Positions 5,866 through 6,152 of a stretch of DNA of 6,152 nucleotides are shown piece by piece. A model generated the notes under the pieces. It worked only from the letters and a program-made list of their open reading frames with translations, did not search any database and was not told where the DNA came from. Source of the DNA: Tannerella sp. (GTDB lineage Bacteria; Bacteroidota; Bacteroidia; Bacteroidales; Tannerellaceae); assembly GCA_031288935.1 (NCBI GenBank), contig JAITQL010000161.1:1-6152 (forward strand), written 5' to 3'. Numbering within the stretch: the stretch's first letter is position 1; every line of letters begins with the position of its first letter. A program made the translations under genes and the position numbers.

Positions 5866-5875
5866 TAACGAAGGG

Positions 5876-5996
5876 TCAAGATTCAAAGATTCTCACGGAT
5901 TCCCGCGATTTCAGCGACTTCAAATCTGCGGCATCCGCGTTGAAATCCCTTTCATCCGCGTGAAACGCATCCCTGAATCCTTGAATCCTTGCATTT
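5876..5996. repeat. intergenic repeat element with inverted octamer ends, copies C and D
   Basis: The left end carries two octamers, AAGATTCA (5878-5885) and AAGATTCT (5886-5893). The right end carries two in the opposite orientation (GAATCCTT units within 5975-5991). The ends therefore form an imperfect inverted repeat of about 20-25 bases around a 121-base element. Inside are two 21-base-spaced units starting CATCCGCGT, at 5932 and 5953. The right end is the exact reverse complement of parts of the repeats at 2212-2224 and 4208-4222. This suggests a small dispersed non-coding element. The minus-strand frame open across it (to 5876) reads like translated repeat and is not supported as a gene. 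Confidence 0.5.
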
Positions 5997-6152
5997 CCCC
6001 CCCCGTCTTCACGCACCGCACATCCAGCGCCGTACGCCTGTTCCGCCGCCTCTCTGCCACGCTTCGGCGCGACGCGGCGACAGGTATTTTGCGGGCAATG
6101 ACCGTCTTCGACAACGCACCGGAAGGTTTCCACTTCGAAAGGGAAGCCGTCC
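5997..6152. other. unassigned window end; possible edge of a gene of uncertain strand
   Basis: The segment begins with a run of eight C (5997-6004) and is GC-rich. Two frames sharing codon boundaries stay open to the edge. The minus-strand one would be the C-terminal part of a gene (including EVETFRCVVEDGHCPQNTC) and has many G-starting codons. The plus-strand one could start at ATG 6098 (MTVFDNAPEGFHFEREAV). I recognise neither and cannot decide between them. If the minus frame is real, its last 40 or so codons would run through the C/G tract and the repeat element, which is suspicious. Confidence 0.3.

Noticed and set aside
5876..6133. An 85-residue minus-strand open frame starting at ATG 6133
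   Set aside because: Its second half is translated repeat sequence and it crosses an eight-G tract. The first part could be the tail of a longer gene entering from the right, so it is described only as an unassigned edge.
1..6152. CRISPR array, tRNA genes, TPP riboswitch, insertion sequence
   Set aside because: No regularly spaced long direct repeats, cloverleaf-like segments, TPP aptamer core words or transposase motifs were seen on either strand.

Overview
The window looks like chromosomal DNA of a Bacteroidota bacterium, most likely order Bacteroidales, of moderate to fairly high GC. Three lines of evidence point there. The ThiC-like and Maf proteins match Bacteroides-type versions as I remember them. 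Promoters fit the Bacteroides pattern (TTTG, about 19-20 bases, TAnnTTTG) better than the E. coli one. Gene starts are preceded by A-rich leaders rather than strong Shine-Dalgarno sites. I see no tRNA, rRNA, CRISPR array, insertion sequence or phage gene.

Layout from left to right. Bases 2-49 may be the tail of an upstream gene, possibly thiG. Bases 53-1558 (+) encode a ThiC homologue. It keeps the family scaffold but has lost the C-terminal iron-sulfur motif, one of the two metal-ligand histidines and most active-site loop signatures. This is the most unusual thing in the window. Convergent to it is maf (1583-2164, -), a nucleotide pyrophosphatase. A 321-base divergent gap (2165-2485) carries a maf promoter, three inverted repeats, and a promoter for the next gene with a palindrome at its -33 box. 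Bases 2486-3220 (+) encode a 244-residue protein of unknown function with an N-terminal four-cysteine cluster. Convergent to it is menA (3301-4173, -), for menaquinone synthesis. Upstream of menA on the same strand is a secreted M28 metallopeptidase (4265-5809, -). The remaining 343 bases (5810-6152) hold its promoter, a repeat-rich element and an unassigned end.

The genes do not form one pathway. ThiC-like belongs by descent to thiamin pyrimidine synthesis, MenA to the respiratory quinone pathway, Maf to nucleotide housecleaning, and the peptidase to peptide degradation outside the cytoplasm. A second theme is a dispersed intergenic repeat with an 8-base period (core like AAGGATTC). It appears in three intergenic gaps, including directly against the menA start codon and against the maf -33 box.
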